Positions 14,919-20,501 of a stretch of 20,501 nucleotides of DNA are shown one piece after another. The notes beneath the pieces are model-generated. The model did no database searches, had not been told where the DNA came from, and saw nothing but the letters and a program-made list of their open reading frames with translations. The stretch's first letter is position 1, and each line of letters starts with the position of its first letter. A program made the translations under genes and the position numbers. This stretch comes from an uncultured Neomegalonema sp. Its GTDB lineage: Bacteria > Pseudomonadota > Alphaproteobacteria > Rhodobacterales > Rhodobacteraceae. The DNA is taken from positions 1 through 20,501 of the forward strand of contig CALFWP010000011.1 in assembly GCA_937927905.1 (NCBI GenBank), in the 5' to 3' direction.

Positions 14919-15956
14919 TCAGGCTTCGTCAATCAGAACGTGCTGCAGTTTAACCATATGCTCCAAAGCACGGCCCGTACCAAGCGCGACACAGTTCAAT
15001 GGTTCATCAGCAATCAATACGGCAAGGCCGGTTTCATCGCGTAACACAGCGTCAAGTTCGGATAAAAGCGCACCGCCGCCGGTCAGCATAATGCCTTTAT
15101 CAACAATATCGGCGGCCAATTCAGGCGGTGTCGCTTCTAAAGCAACTTTAACCGCTTCAACGATCTGGCTGATAGGTTCAGCCAACGCCTCAGCAATCTG
15201 GGCCTGGTTGATGGTGATTTCCTTGGGGACACCGTTCATGAGATCACGGCCCCGGACGTTCATATATTGGCCTTCGCCGTCCTCCGGCATACAGGCGATG
15301 CCGATTTGCATTTTGATTTTTTCTGCGGAAGATTCCCCGACCAGCAAATTGTGGTTGCGGCGTAAATAGCTTATTATTGCCTCATCCATTTTATCGCCGC
15401 CGACCCGGGAAGAGCGCGCATAAACAATATCCGCAAGAGCGATAACGGCCACCTCAGTGGTTCCGCCGCCGACATCGACAACCATGGACCCGTCAGGATC
15501 TCCGACAGGTATCCCGGCGCCAATAGCGGCGGCAATCGGTTCAGGCAGAAGTTTTACACCCCTGGCACCCGCCTCCAGAGCGGCATCGCGGATCGCACGC
15601 TGTTCAACCGCCGTTGCACTTGAGGGCACACAGATAAGTATGAACGGCCGGGACAGGAAATTTGATTTATGTACGCGGGCGATGAAATCCTTGATCATCG
15701 CTTTGGCCACTTCAAAATCAGCAATGACGCCGTCGCGCATGGGCCGGATTGCCTCTATCCGGCCAGGGGTGCGGCCCAGCATTGCTTTGGCCGGGCTGCC
15801 GACCGCCTCAACGGTTTTCTTGTCGCCTTTTGTGTGCATTGCAACAACAGACGGTTCGTTCAGAACGATTCCTTTGCCCTTGATATAGATCAGCGTATTC
15901 GCCGTACCGAGGTCGATGGCGATATCAGTGGAAAACATGCCGAATAAACCGAGCAT
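14919..15956 (-). CDS. mreB: Rod shape-determining protein MreB (bacterial actin)
   Basis: A 345-residue actin homologue of normal length that polymerises under the membrane and guides the elongasome. It has the phosphate-1 motif DIAIDLGTANTLIY (~11-24), the hinge region ICVPSSATAVEQRAI, phosphate-2 MVVDVGGGTTEVAVI and the adenosine motif GIMLTGGGALL. The N-terminus MLGLFGMFSTD matches the short hydrophobic membrane-binding start of other MreBs. The ATG at 15956 has only a weak GGGA upstream. It is the first gene of the mreBCD-mrdA-rodA-tusA run and has its own promoter region with two dyads. Confidence 0.98.
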   Translation of the reverse strand: MLGLFGMFSTDIAIDLGTANTLIYIKGKGIVLNEPSVVAMHTKGDKKTVEAVGSPAKAMLGRTPGRIEAIRPMRDGVIADFEVAKAMIKDFIARVHKSNFLSRPFILICVPSSATAVEQRAIRDAALEAGARGVKLLPEPIAAAIGAGIPVGDPDGSMVVDVGGGTTEVAVIALADIVYARSSRVGGDKMDEAIISYLRRNHNLLVGESSAEKIKMQIGIACMPEDGEGQYMNVRGRDLMNGVPKEITINQAQIAEALAEPISQIVEAVKVALEATPPELAADIVDKGIMLTGGGALLSELDAVLRDETGLAVLIADEPLNCVALGTGRALEHMVKLQHVLIDEA

Positions 15957-15976
15957 CGCGGAATCCCGTAATGACG

Positions 15977-15997
15977 CACGGCATGTACAGAGCCGTG
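15977..15997 (-). promoter_or_regulatory. Hairpin in the mreB 5' untranslated region
   Basis: CACGGC (15977-15982) and GCCGTG (15992-15997) can pair across 9 nt, within the ~50 nt leader expected between the predicted start site and the mreB ATG. It ends ~20 nt before the start codon. It may affect mRNA stability or ribosome entry; no function is shown. Confidence 0.3.
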
Positions 15998-16006
15998 AAG
16001 ATTAAG

Positions 16007-16043
16007 ATGCAGCCTTATAGTGCGCTGCATGTTTCAAGGTAAA
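16007..16043 (-). promoter_or_regulatory. mreB promoter with a 7-bp dyad around its -10 box
   Basis: On the - strand TTTACC (16043-16038), 18 bp, then TATAAG (16019-16014) form a reasonable sigma70-type promoter (4/6 and 5/6). The -10 box lies inside a perfect inverted repeat, ATGCAGC (16007-16013) and GCTGCAT (16024-16030) with 10 bp between. A dyad so placed looks like an operator that would block the promoter when bound. The expected start is near 16007. Confidence 0.45.
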
Positions 16044-16201
16044 GGCATTGTTCTATATATTTCCATTGCAAAAAATTTAAAGCTACGGATTTGCATTTTT
16101 AAGTTGAAAAATTTGCCCGCCGATACCACGGTTAAGATTCACATAATATCCGTAAGTACAAAAAGCATTAATTTTTTCGCTATCAGAGGTGTAGACATAT
16201 A

Positions 16202-17296
16202 ATGTTATCAGGATTTAATCCCCGAAAACTCATCATTCTGCTATTTATAGGTGCAATTTTTTCAAACTTTTTCCAATGGGCCTCTGGGTATAGGGTATCT
16301 AACCCATGGAAAAGTTCTGATATGGTTGAGTATTTTGAATACCAAAGTAATAAAAAATTTGACGGTTTTATTTTCCAAAATCAATGCATTAAACAACATG
16401 AAGGGTCTTTTTCGGATTTTGGCACAGGAGAAAAAAATAAATTAAAATCAGAAGGAAAGGTATACTTAGGAGAATTCAATGACAAAGAAAAATATGTAAT
16501 TTTTGGTGGAGTCCATCCTGTATTCTGGGGTGAAATTACAGTTTTAGTATTATCTTTCTTGTTAGTTAGTATTGTAATTTGTTCAAAAATTAAATATAAA
16601 GTTTTTAAAAAAGATTACGTAATTGGATTTTATATTGGTTTTTCTGTACTATTTATAGATCAAATCAGATATATATACACATCAATTGATCGGTCTATAT
16701 TGCCATTCTGGTATAGCGATTGGGTAAGCAATCCTAAATCATTATTTACTTGGAGTAGCTATTGCTTTACCGGAGATTGGGCATGGTTTTATGACTTTCT
16801 TGGATATGTTTTTATGTATGCAGCTGTTGCTATTGGTATTTCTGTTTTTTCTTCAATTGTAAGGGAAATAAATTCTATAGAACATAATACAGATCATTTA
16901 AATATTCATAAAAATGAAAATTTGCGTACAGTATGCCGCGTATACACTTGGTTACCTTTCTTTTCTTATATGGGTTTTGCTGTTTGGGTTGCTTGCACTC
17001 AAGTCAATGGTGCTGCTAATGCAGCCTATGCTGTTCAAGCTGTTATACTAACTGTAATTTTGATGTTGGTTTTTACAGCATGTTACTGGTGTATATATCG
17101 CTCGTATAATATCTTTGAGAAAAAAAGAAACTTAATTATGGAAAAAGGTGAGACCCCTCCGGATAATCCAATGAAAGAATTTCACGATCCTTTTGGATCA
17201 AAAGCAGTAGTTATAGTATTCAAAATCATATTGCCTCCACTTACTATGCTTGCTTTATGGAGTGAGGTCATTGCCAGCCTATTAAAGTTTGCATAG
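16202..17296 (+). CDS. AT-rich multi-spanning membrane protein of unknown function
   Basis: A 364-residue protein I do not recognise. Hydrophobic segments lie at about residues 9-28, 108-129, 139-160, 193-220, 248-268, 272-300 and 334-362, giving around seven. Residues ~29-105 form a polar, Lys/Asp/Phe-rich domain between the first two. A hydrophilic loop at ~221-243 is His/Asn-rich, and the loop at ~301-332 is basic then Pro-rich (EKGETPPDNP). There are many aromatics (WAWFYDF, WCIYRSY). ATG 16202 has AGAGGT 11 nt before it. Base use is very unlike the neighbours: 16561-16620 has only 10 G or C in 60, and Lys, Ile, Asn and Tyr codons dominate. It sits between mreB and leuA, divergent from one and convergent with the other. 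Horizontal acquisition is the simplest reading. No transporter or enzyme motif is visible. Confidence 0.75.
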   Translation: MLSGFNPRKLIILLFIGAIFSNFFQWASGYRVSNPWKSSDMVEYFEYQSNKKFDGFIFQNQCIKQHEGSFSDFGTGEKNKLKSEGKVYLGEFNDKEKYVIFGGVHPVFWGEITVLVLSFLLVSIVICSKIKYKVFKKDYVIGFYIGFSVLFIDQIRYIYTSIDRSILPFWYSDWVSNPKSLFTWSSYCFTGDWAWFYDFLGYVFMYAAVAIGISVFSSIVREINSIEHNTDHLNIHKNENLRTVCRVYTWLPFFSYMGFAVWVACTQVNGAANAAYAVQAVILTVILMLVFTACYWCIYRSYNIFEKKRNLIMEKGETPPDNPMKEFHDPFGSKAVVIVFKIILPPLTMLALWSEVIASLLKFA

Positions 17297-17355
17297 CTGA
17301 CAATACCTTGTTTTGTATCAATATCACATCGCGTAACACATGAGCGGAAAAAGAC

Positions 17356-18921
17356 TCAGGCGGTTTGCTGCATCGGTTGAGGCGCGGATTTCTCACGTCG
17401 CAGCATCAGTTTGTTCAGCGCGTTCACATAAGCGCGGATTGAGGCGACAATGGTATCGGTATGTGCAGCATGGCCGGTAACAAGTTTTCCAGCCTCTTCC
17501 ATACGCACACTTACCTCCGCCTGGGCATCCGTACCATGGGTCACGGCGTGGACCTGATAAAGCTGCAACCGTGCACCGTGGGGGATCAGCTTTTTGATTG
17601 CGTTAAAGGCTGCATCAACGGGACCGTCACCCTCTGTTTCGCAGGAGTGATCAGTCCCGTCAATTTTCAGTGTGACTTCCGCCTTTTGCGGGCCGTCTGT
17701 GCCGAACTGACCGCGCACGGATACAACCTGAAACCTGGTATGTGCCGATGATGTTTCGGCGTCTTCAATCAGTACAATGATGTCATTATCATAAACTTCT
17801 TTTTTCGCATCCGCGAGCGCCTTGAAACGTATGAAGGCTTCCTGAAAGGCATTGTCACCGATTTCGATTCCGAGCTGTACCAGTTTATCTTTAAAGGCAG
17901 CGCGGCCGGAATGCTTGCCCATGACCAGATTGCTTTCGGTCAGGCCCACATCTTCAGGACGCATGATCTCGAAAGTGCCTGCATGTTTCAGCATACCGTC
18001 CTGGTGAATGCCGCTTTCATGGGCAAAAGCATTCTTGCCAACAATTGCCTTATTGAATTGAACCGGAAAGCCGGAAACCGTCGAAACAATGCGGCTGAGC
18101 TGCATGATTTTTGTGCTGTCAATTCCGGTATGGAATGGCATGATGTCCGGCCGTACTTTCATAGCCATAACAACTTCTTCCAGCGCAGTGTTGCCGGCGC
18201 GCTCTCCAAGGCCATTGATCGTACATTCGATTTGACGGGCACCGGCTTCCACAGCGGCGAGGGAATTTGCAGTCGCCATGCCAAGGTCGTTATGGCAGTG
18301 AGTCGCAATAACGCATTGATCCAGACCTGGAACTTCGCGAAGTAACATGCGGATCAGTTCCGCGCTTTCGCCCGGGGCGGTATAGCCGACCGTGTCGGGA
18401 ATGTTGATTGTTGTCGCACCGCACGCCACGGCAATACCAACCGCTTCAACGAGATAGTCATGTTCCGTGCGGGTTGCATCCATCGGTGACCATTGCACAT
18501 TGTCACAAAGAGAGCGGGCAAAGGTGACGGTTTCGCGAATCTTCTCAAGCACCTGCTCTTTATTCATTGAAAGCTGATGTTCACGGTGCAGAGGTGAGGT
18601 GCCTATAAAAGTGTGAATGCGTGATTTTTTCGCATGTTTAAGTGCGTCCCATGCGCGCTGTATGTCCCCTTTGGATGCACGCGCCAAACCGCATACGACA
18701 GAGTTTTTCACAACTTTGGAGACTTCGGTTACAGCTTCGAAGTCACCGTCGGATGCGATCGGGAAACCGGCCTCGATGATATCAACGCCCATTTCATCAA
18801 GCAGAGTCGCGATTTTGATTTTTTCTTCCAGTGTCATTGTCGCGCCGGGGGATTGTTCGCCGTCGCGCAGCGTCGTGTCAAAAATTACAACGCGGTCGGA
18901 AGGTTTCTGTTCGGTCGTCAT
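17356..18921 (-). CDS. leuA: 2-isopropylmalate synthase
   Basis: A 521-residue full-length LeuA, the first committed step of leucine synthesis: acetyl-CoA plus 2-oxoisovalerate gives 2-isopropylmalate. The catalytic HMGL-like barrel covers ~10-285 with FDTTLRDGEQSPG (R19 and D20), the metal ligands H208 and H210 in ATHCHNDLGMA, and NGLGERAGN (~236-244). The subdomain linker has HESGIHQDGMLKH (~301-313). The C-terminal ~390-510 is the allosteric leucine-binding domain (TDGPQKAEVTLKIDGTDHSCETEGDGPVDAAFNAIKKL region), so the enzyme should be feedback-inhibited. ATG 18921 has GAGGCG as ribosome site. A leucine-rich leader ORF lies upstream (19004-19054). leuB, leuC and leuD are not in the window. 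Confidence 0.97.
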   Translation of the reverse strand: MTTEQKPSDRVVIFDTTLRDGEQSPGATMTLEEKIKIATLLDEMGVDIIEAGFPIASDGDFEAVTEVSKVVKNSVVCGLARASKGDIQRAWDALKHAKKSRIHTFIGTSPLHREHQLSMNKEQVLEKIRETVTFARSLCDNVQWSPMDATRTEHDYLVEAVGIAVACGATTINIPDTVGYTAPGESAELIRMLLREVPGLDQCVIATHCHNDLGMATANSLAAVEAGARQIECTINGLGERAGNTALEEVVMAMKVRPDIMPFHTGIDSTKIMQLSRIVSTVSGFPVQFNKAIVGKNAFAHESGIHQDGMLKHAGTFEIMRPEDVGLTESNLVMGKHSGRAAFKDKLVQLGIEIGDNAFQEAFIRFKALADAKKEVYDNDIIVLIEDAETSSAHTRFQVVSVRGQFGTDGPQKAEVTLKIDGTDHSCETEGDGPVDAAFNAIKKLIPHGARLQLYQVHAVTHGTDAQAEVSVRMEEAGKLVTGHAAHTDTIVASIRAYVNALNKLMLRREKSAPQPMQQTA

Positions 18922-18924
18922 TGT

Positions 18925-19012
18925 CGCCTCGGAAGTGAAAATTATGAATGCTGATGATGGCGCGCTGGCGTTCCCCTGAGCGCACGCGCCTATTCCGACA
19001 CGCTCAGAGGCG
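18925..19012 (-). promoter_or_regulatory. leuA leader structures: competing stems and a ribosome-site pairing
   Basis: Downstream of the leader ORF, CTGAGCG overlapping its stop codon (19007-19001) can pair with CGCTCAG (18982-18976). A second stem, GGCGCG (18990-18985) with CGCGCC (18964-18959), interleaves with the first, so the two cannot both form simply. In addition CGCCTC in the last leader codons (19012-19007) is complementary to GAGGCG (18930-18925), the leuA ribosome site. These fit attenuation driven by a ribosome stalled on leader Leu codons. No clean U-run follows the second stem, so control of translation is as likely as termination. Confidence 0.45.
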
Positions 19013-19054
19013 GGTTAGGAACAATAGACTTAGCGAATTCATACAGTTATTCAT
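19004..19054 (-). CDS. leuA leader peptide (LeuL-like), 16 residues
   Basis: On the - strand ATG 19054 opens a 16-codon ORF, MNNCMNSLSLLFLTRL, ending at TGA 19006-19004, 82 bp before leuA. Five of the last nine residues are Leu, coded CTA, CTA, TTG, CTA and CTC, three of them the usually rare CTA. A Leu-codon run just before leuA is the mark of a leader peptide whose ribosome stalls when charged tRNA-Leu is scarce, as in the enterobacterial leu operon. There is no Shine-Dalgarno, and the predicted transcription start falls on or within a few bases of the ATG, so it is probably translated leaderless. It is too short for normal gene calling. Confidence 0.6.
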   Translation of the reverse strand: MNNCMNSLSLLFLTRL

Positions 19055-19060
19055 CGACTG

Positions 19061-19089
19061 CACAATGCAACTTGCATGGTTAATGTCAA
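19061..19089 (-). promoter_or_regulatory. leuA promoter with perfect -35
   Basis: On the - strand TTGACA (19089-19084) is a perfect -35; 16-17 bp later lies CATTGT or ATTGTG (19067-19061) as a weak -10. The start would be at about 19054, the first base of the leader ORF. The flank TTAG-N7-TTAACC overlapping the -35 is one base off the CtrA box TTAA-N7-TTAA, but this may be chance in AT-rich DNA. Confidence 0.45.
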
Positions 19090-19135
19090 ACTAATTTAGC
19101 AGTAAAAGCTTAGGACATAAAAATGCTGAACCGGC

Positions 19136-19164
19136 TAATAAAGTGAATTTATAGCGTGAATTTA
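19136..19164. repeat. Short direct repeats between leuA and tRNA-Glu
   Basis: GTGAATTTA occurs at 19143-19151 and again at 19156-19164 (period 13). TAATAAAGTG at 19136-19145 recurs at 19203-19212, where it covers part of the tRNA 3' CCA. The stretch is AT-rich and no gene is visible in it. Remnants of an integration event or a regulator site are possible; nothing decides between them. Confidence 0.35.
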
Positions 19165-19184
19165 ATTTTTATGATTACCAGTCG

Positions 19185-19213
19185 CCACTTTACATTTTAA
19201 TTTAATAAAGTGG
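19185..19213 (-). repeat. 8-bp inverted repeat beginning in the tRNA-Glu CCA end
   Basis: On the - strand CCACTTTA (19213-19206) and TAAAGTGG (19192-19185) pair perfectly across 13 AT-rich nt. The first arm starts with the CC of the tRNA CCA (19213-19211), so the stem would form in the precursor trailer. It could be a processing signal or weak terminator; there is no following U-run. Confidence 0.35.
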
Positions 19214-19285
19214 TACGCCCTACGGGATTCGAACCCGTGTTACCGCCGTGAAAGGGCGGCGTCCTAACCACTAGACGAAGGGCGC
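19211..19285 (-). tRNA. tRNA-Glu (anticodon UUC)
   Basis: On the - strand the sequence folds as a full cloverleaf. The acceptor arm GCGCCCT pairs with AGGGCGT (first pair G-U). The D-arm region is CGTCTAGTGGTTAGGACG, the anticodon stem CCGCC/GGCGG has loop CTTTCAC (anticodon TTC), and the T arm is ACGGG-TTCGAAT-CCCGT. The discriminator is A, and CCA is encoded at 19213-19211. TTC reads the Glu codons GAA and GAG. It is very like other bacterial tRNA-Glu genes. It stands alone here, upstream of leuA on the same strand. Confidence 0.96.
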
Positions 19286-19297
19286 TTGCTGGAGATG

Positions 19298-19326
19298 GAT
19301 ATATGAAAGCCTGTTCCTGGATGCAA
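19298..19326 (-). promoter_or_regulatory. Candidate tRNA-Glu promoter
   Basis: On the - strand TTGCAT (19326-19321), 17 bp, then TATATC (19303-19298) lie just upstream of the tRNA, giving a start ~6 nt before its 5' end. Spacing is ideal; the hexamers match 3/6 and 4/6. Confidence 0.35.
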
Positions 19327-19378
19327 GAGAGAAAATAGGTTTTATGATGTTTTCTGTGTCATAGCAGCGATACGCTTT

Positions 19379-19415
19379 ATACAGCATTAACCATGCTTGT
19401 GTCTTAATGCTGTAT
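19379..19415. repeat. Perfect 12-bp inverted repeat upstream of the secreted protein gene
   Basis: ATACAGCATTAA (19379-19390) and TTAATGCTGTAT (19404-19415) are exact reverse complements with 13 bp between, by far the longest perfect dyad noticed in the window. The left arm overlaps TATACA (19378-19383), a possible -10. TTAA occurs at 19387, 19404 and 19421, each 17 bp apart. It lies in the 169-bp gap between divergent tRNA-Glu and the gene at 19455. It could be an operator for a dimeric regulator or a strong RNA hairpin; there is no U-run on either side. Confidence 0.6.
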
Positions 19416-19454
19416 GAACATTAAACTTTATTGAAGTTACTGGCGGGGCAGACC

Positions 19455-20132
19455 ATGCAAAAATTTTTCGGAGCACTTTTTATCTCGGCTTTACTGGTCG
19501 CTCCGGCTGAAGCGCAGCAACAGCATAAGACCGGCATGGTTGGAGGAATGCTCCTTGGTTCATCCGGATACAGCGCTCATTTGAATTTTAATGTGGCGTT
19601 ACAGGGTGGTTCCTATGCATCCGCTGCCCAGTTTGCCTTTACGCCGGATCCTCAACTGCGTGCGGCAGTGACACAAAATGCACTGGCAGATATTGCGCGA
19701 AATGACAAACAGCTTGCCGAGGCCCTCGGGAAAAACCCGTTCAGGACTTTCGGACCGGCGTTGAGCGTACATGATATACGCGATACACAAATTGATGATG
19801 CACTTACATTTATGATGCTGGCGTTGTGGGACGCAGCGAATGCCTCGACCGCAGAGACGTCACCTGGCCAAACCTCCGGAGTAAAAAGGCAGGCGAGGGC
19901 GCTTCTTGCCTCTATGGGCGGCAGGCCGCGCACGACATCCATCCAGGAAGCATCAGATCAGATTTACATATCGGCACTTATGATTTCAGTTCTGGCATCA
20001 AAGGTTATGGAGCGGCGTGACCCTGCACAAGTTGCACAACTACAAACGATGGCCAGAAAAGAGAGCCTGGCAAGCTTCGGTGTCGATTTCGCACGTATGA
20101 ATCTGGACAGCCGCGGACTGACACCGCGTTAG
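19455..20132 (+). CDS. Secreted protein of unknown function
   Basis: A 225-residue protein I cannot place. It starts with a Sec signal peptide, MQKFFGALFISALLVAPAEA, with an AEA cleavage site before QQQ, so the mature protein is periplasmic or outside the cell. The mature part begins with a Gly/Ser-rich stretch (GMVGGMLLGSSGYSAHLNF), followed by soluble helical sequence with no further membrane segment and no Cys. Motif-like stretches are TRRA-free charged helices such as LADIARNDKQLAEALGKNPF and SDQIYISALMISVLASKVMERRDPAQ. ATG 19455 is chosen because it begins the signal peptide; TTG 19431 would add eight polar residues before it. The ribosome site (GGCGGGG) is weak. It precedes lepA but has 69 bp between, with a separate promoter. 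Confidence 0.72.
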   Translation: MQKFFGALFISALLVAPAEAQQQHKTGMVGGMLLGSSGYSAHLNFNVALQGGSYASAAQFAFTPDPQLRAAVTQNALADIARNDKQLAEALGKNPFRTFGPALSVHDIRDTQIDDALTFMMLALWDAANASTAETSPGQTSGVKRQARALLASMGGRPRTTSIQEASDQIYISALMISVLASKVMERRDPAQVAQLQTMARKESLASFGVDFARMNLDSRGLTPR

Positions 20133-20165
20133 ACAAAGCCGTTTCTGATTGCCTTGTAACCGCGC

Positions 20166-20194
20166 TTGACCCACCTTGCAGACGGCTTCATATA
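20166..20194 (+). promoter_or_regulatory. lepA promoter placing the start at the ATG
   Basis: TTGACC (20166-20171, 5/6) is followed after 17 bp by CATATA (20189-20194), or after 19 bp by TATAGC (20191-20196). Either -10 puts the transcription start at about 20202, the A of the lepA ATG, so the mRNA may be leaderless. No Shine-Dalgarno precedes the ATG. Confidence 0.4.
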
Positions 20195-20201
20195 GCGTCC
20201 C

Positions 20202-20501
20202 ATGACCAAGACCGAAAACATCCGCAATTTCTCGATTGTCGCACATATCGATCACGGGAAATCCACGCTGGCTGATCGTCTGATCCAGATGACAGGCGGG
20301 CTGAGCGAACGGGAAATGACCGAACAGGTTCTTGATTCGATGGATATCGAGAAAGAACGCGGCATTACCATCAAGGCGCAGACCGTCCGGCTGAATTATA
20401 AAGCCAATGACGGCGAGGATTATGTCCTGAACCTGATCGACACGCCGGGACATGTGGATTTTGCCTATGAGGTCAGCAAATCCATGCAGGCGGTAGAAGG
20501 G
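20202..20501 (+). CDS. lepA: Elongation factor 4 (LepA), N-terminal part, cut by the window edge
   Basis: The first 100 codons of a translational GTPase, open to the right edge. The G1 P-loop is AHIDHGKST (14-22, with HIDHGKST as in LepA). The switch I region SMDIEKERGITIKAQ (46-60) carries the LepA-typical ERGITIKAQTV, and G3 is DTPGHVDF (80-87). The start fits the standard LepA N-terminus (ENIRNFSIVAHIDHGKST). EF-4 back-translocates or remodels stalled ribosomes under stress. The sequence VSKSMQAVEG where many LepAs have VSRSLAACEG is a modest variation. The remaining ~500 residues lie outside the window. Confidence 0.95.
   Translation, partial: MTKTENIRNFSIVAHIDHGKSTLADRLIQMTGGLSEREMTEQVLDSMDIEKERGITIKAQTVRLNYKANDGEDYVLNLIDTPGHVDFAYEVSKSMQAVEG

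Noticed and set aside
16020..16202. 60-codon GTG ORF whose TAA overlaps the ATG of the membrane protein
   Set aside because: It starts inside the mreB promoter dyad, has no ribosome site, and its low-complexity Ile/Lys content is what AT-rich noncoding DNA gives by chance.
19080..19094. CtrA-like box TTAA-N7-CTAA over the leuA -35
   Set aside because: One mismatch in an AT-rich region and no reason for cell-cycle control of leuA; such near-matches are frequent.
20136..20188. AAGCCGT and ACGGCTT inverted repeat between the secreted protein gene and lepA
   Set aside because: 7 bp across a 39-nt loop without a U-run; it overlaps the lepA promoter and does not look like a terminator.

Overview
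The window looks like chromosomal DNA of an alphaproteobacterium, probably free-living or host-associated. The pointers are a compact mreB-mreC-mreD-mrdA-rodA operon, a DUF1611/enolase-family (DgcN/DgcA-like) pair, coding DNA that is mostly GC-moderate, many 4-bp start/stop overlaps, and a leucine leader peptide that seems to begin at the transcription start, as the alphaproteobacterial trpL does. The species cannot be named from the sequence. I see no transposase, integrase, CRISPR array or rRNA.

Positions 1-3039 (+ strand) are the end of a non-flagellar type III secretion (T3SS) locus. It holds a C-terminal fragment of an unidentified protein, a probable SctX (YscX-like), a TPR protein that fits SctY (YscY-like), and a full-length SctV export gate very like Yersinia LcrD. 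The last three are joined by 4-bp overlaps and keep the Yersinia yscX-yscY-yscV(lcrD) order. The locus stops here against ordinary metabolic genes.

Positions 3060-8222 hold four metabolic or housekeeping genes: a Rieske non-heme iron oxygenase (-), an ABC-F ATPase (+), and on the - strand dgcN-dgcA, a DUF1611 N-acyltransferase-like protein overlapping an enolase-superfamily epimerase, likely for D-glutamate or peptidoglycan-peptide use. Divergent from dgcN is a two-gene + strand operon (8510-10119): a YkgJ-type Cys-cluster protein and a Tat-exported ChaN-family protein. Two dyads lie just upstream of it.

Positions 10116-15956 (- strand) are the rod-shape and elongasome operon, mreB, mreC, mreD, mrdA (PBP2), rodA and a TusA-family gene. 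Every junction from mreC to tusA overlaps, and mreB is set apart by 97 bp that contain a strong hairpin. A strikingly AT-rich, multi-spanning membrane protein of unknown function (16202-17296, +) sits between mreB and leuA and looks acquired.

Positions 17356-19285 (- strand) carry leuA with a 16-codon leader ORF containing five Leu codons and competing downstream stems, then a tRNA-Glu(UUC) further upstream. From 19379 a perfect 12-bp inverted repeat precedes a secreted protein of unknown function (19455-20132, +). The window ends inside lepA (EF-4), whose promoter and start look leaderless. No gene-free stretch exceeds 300 bases; the larger gaps (8223-8509, 15957-16201, 18922-19210, 19286-19454) are covered by the regulatory entries.
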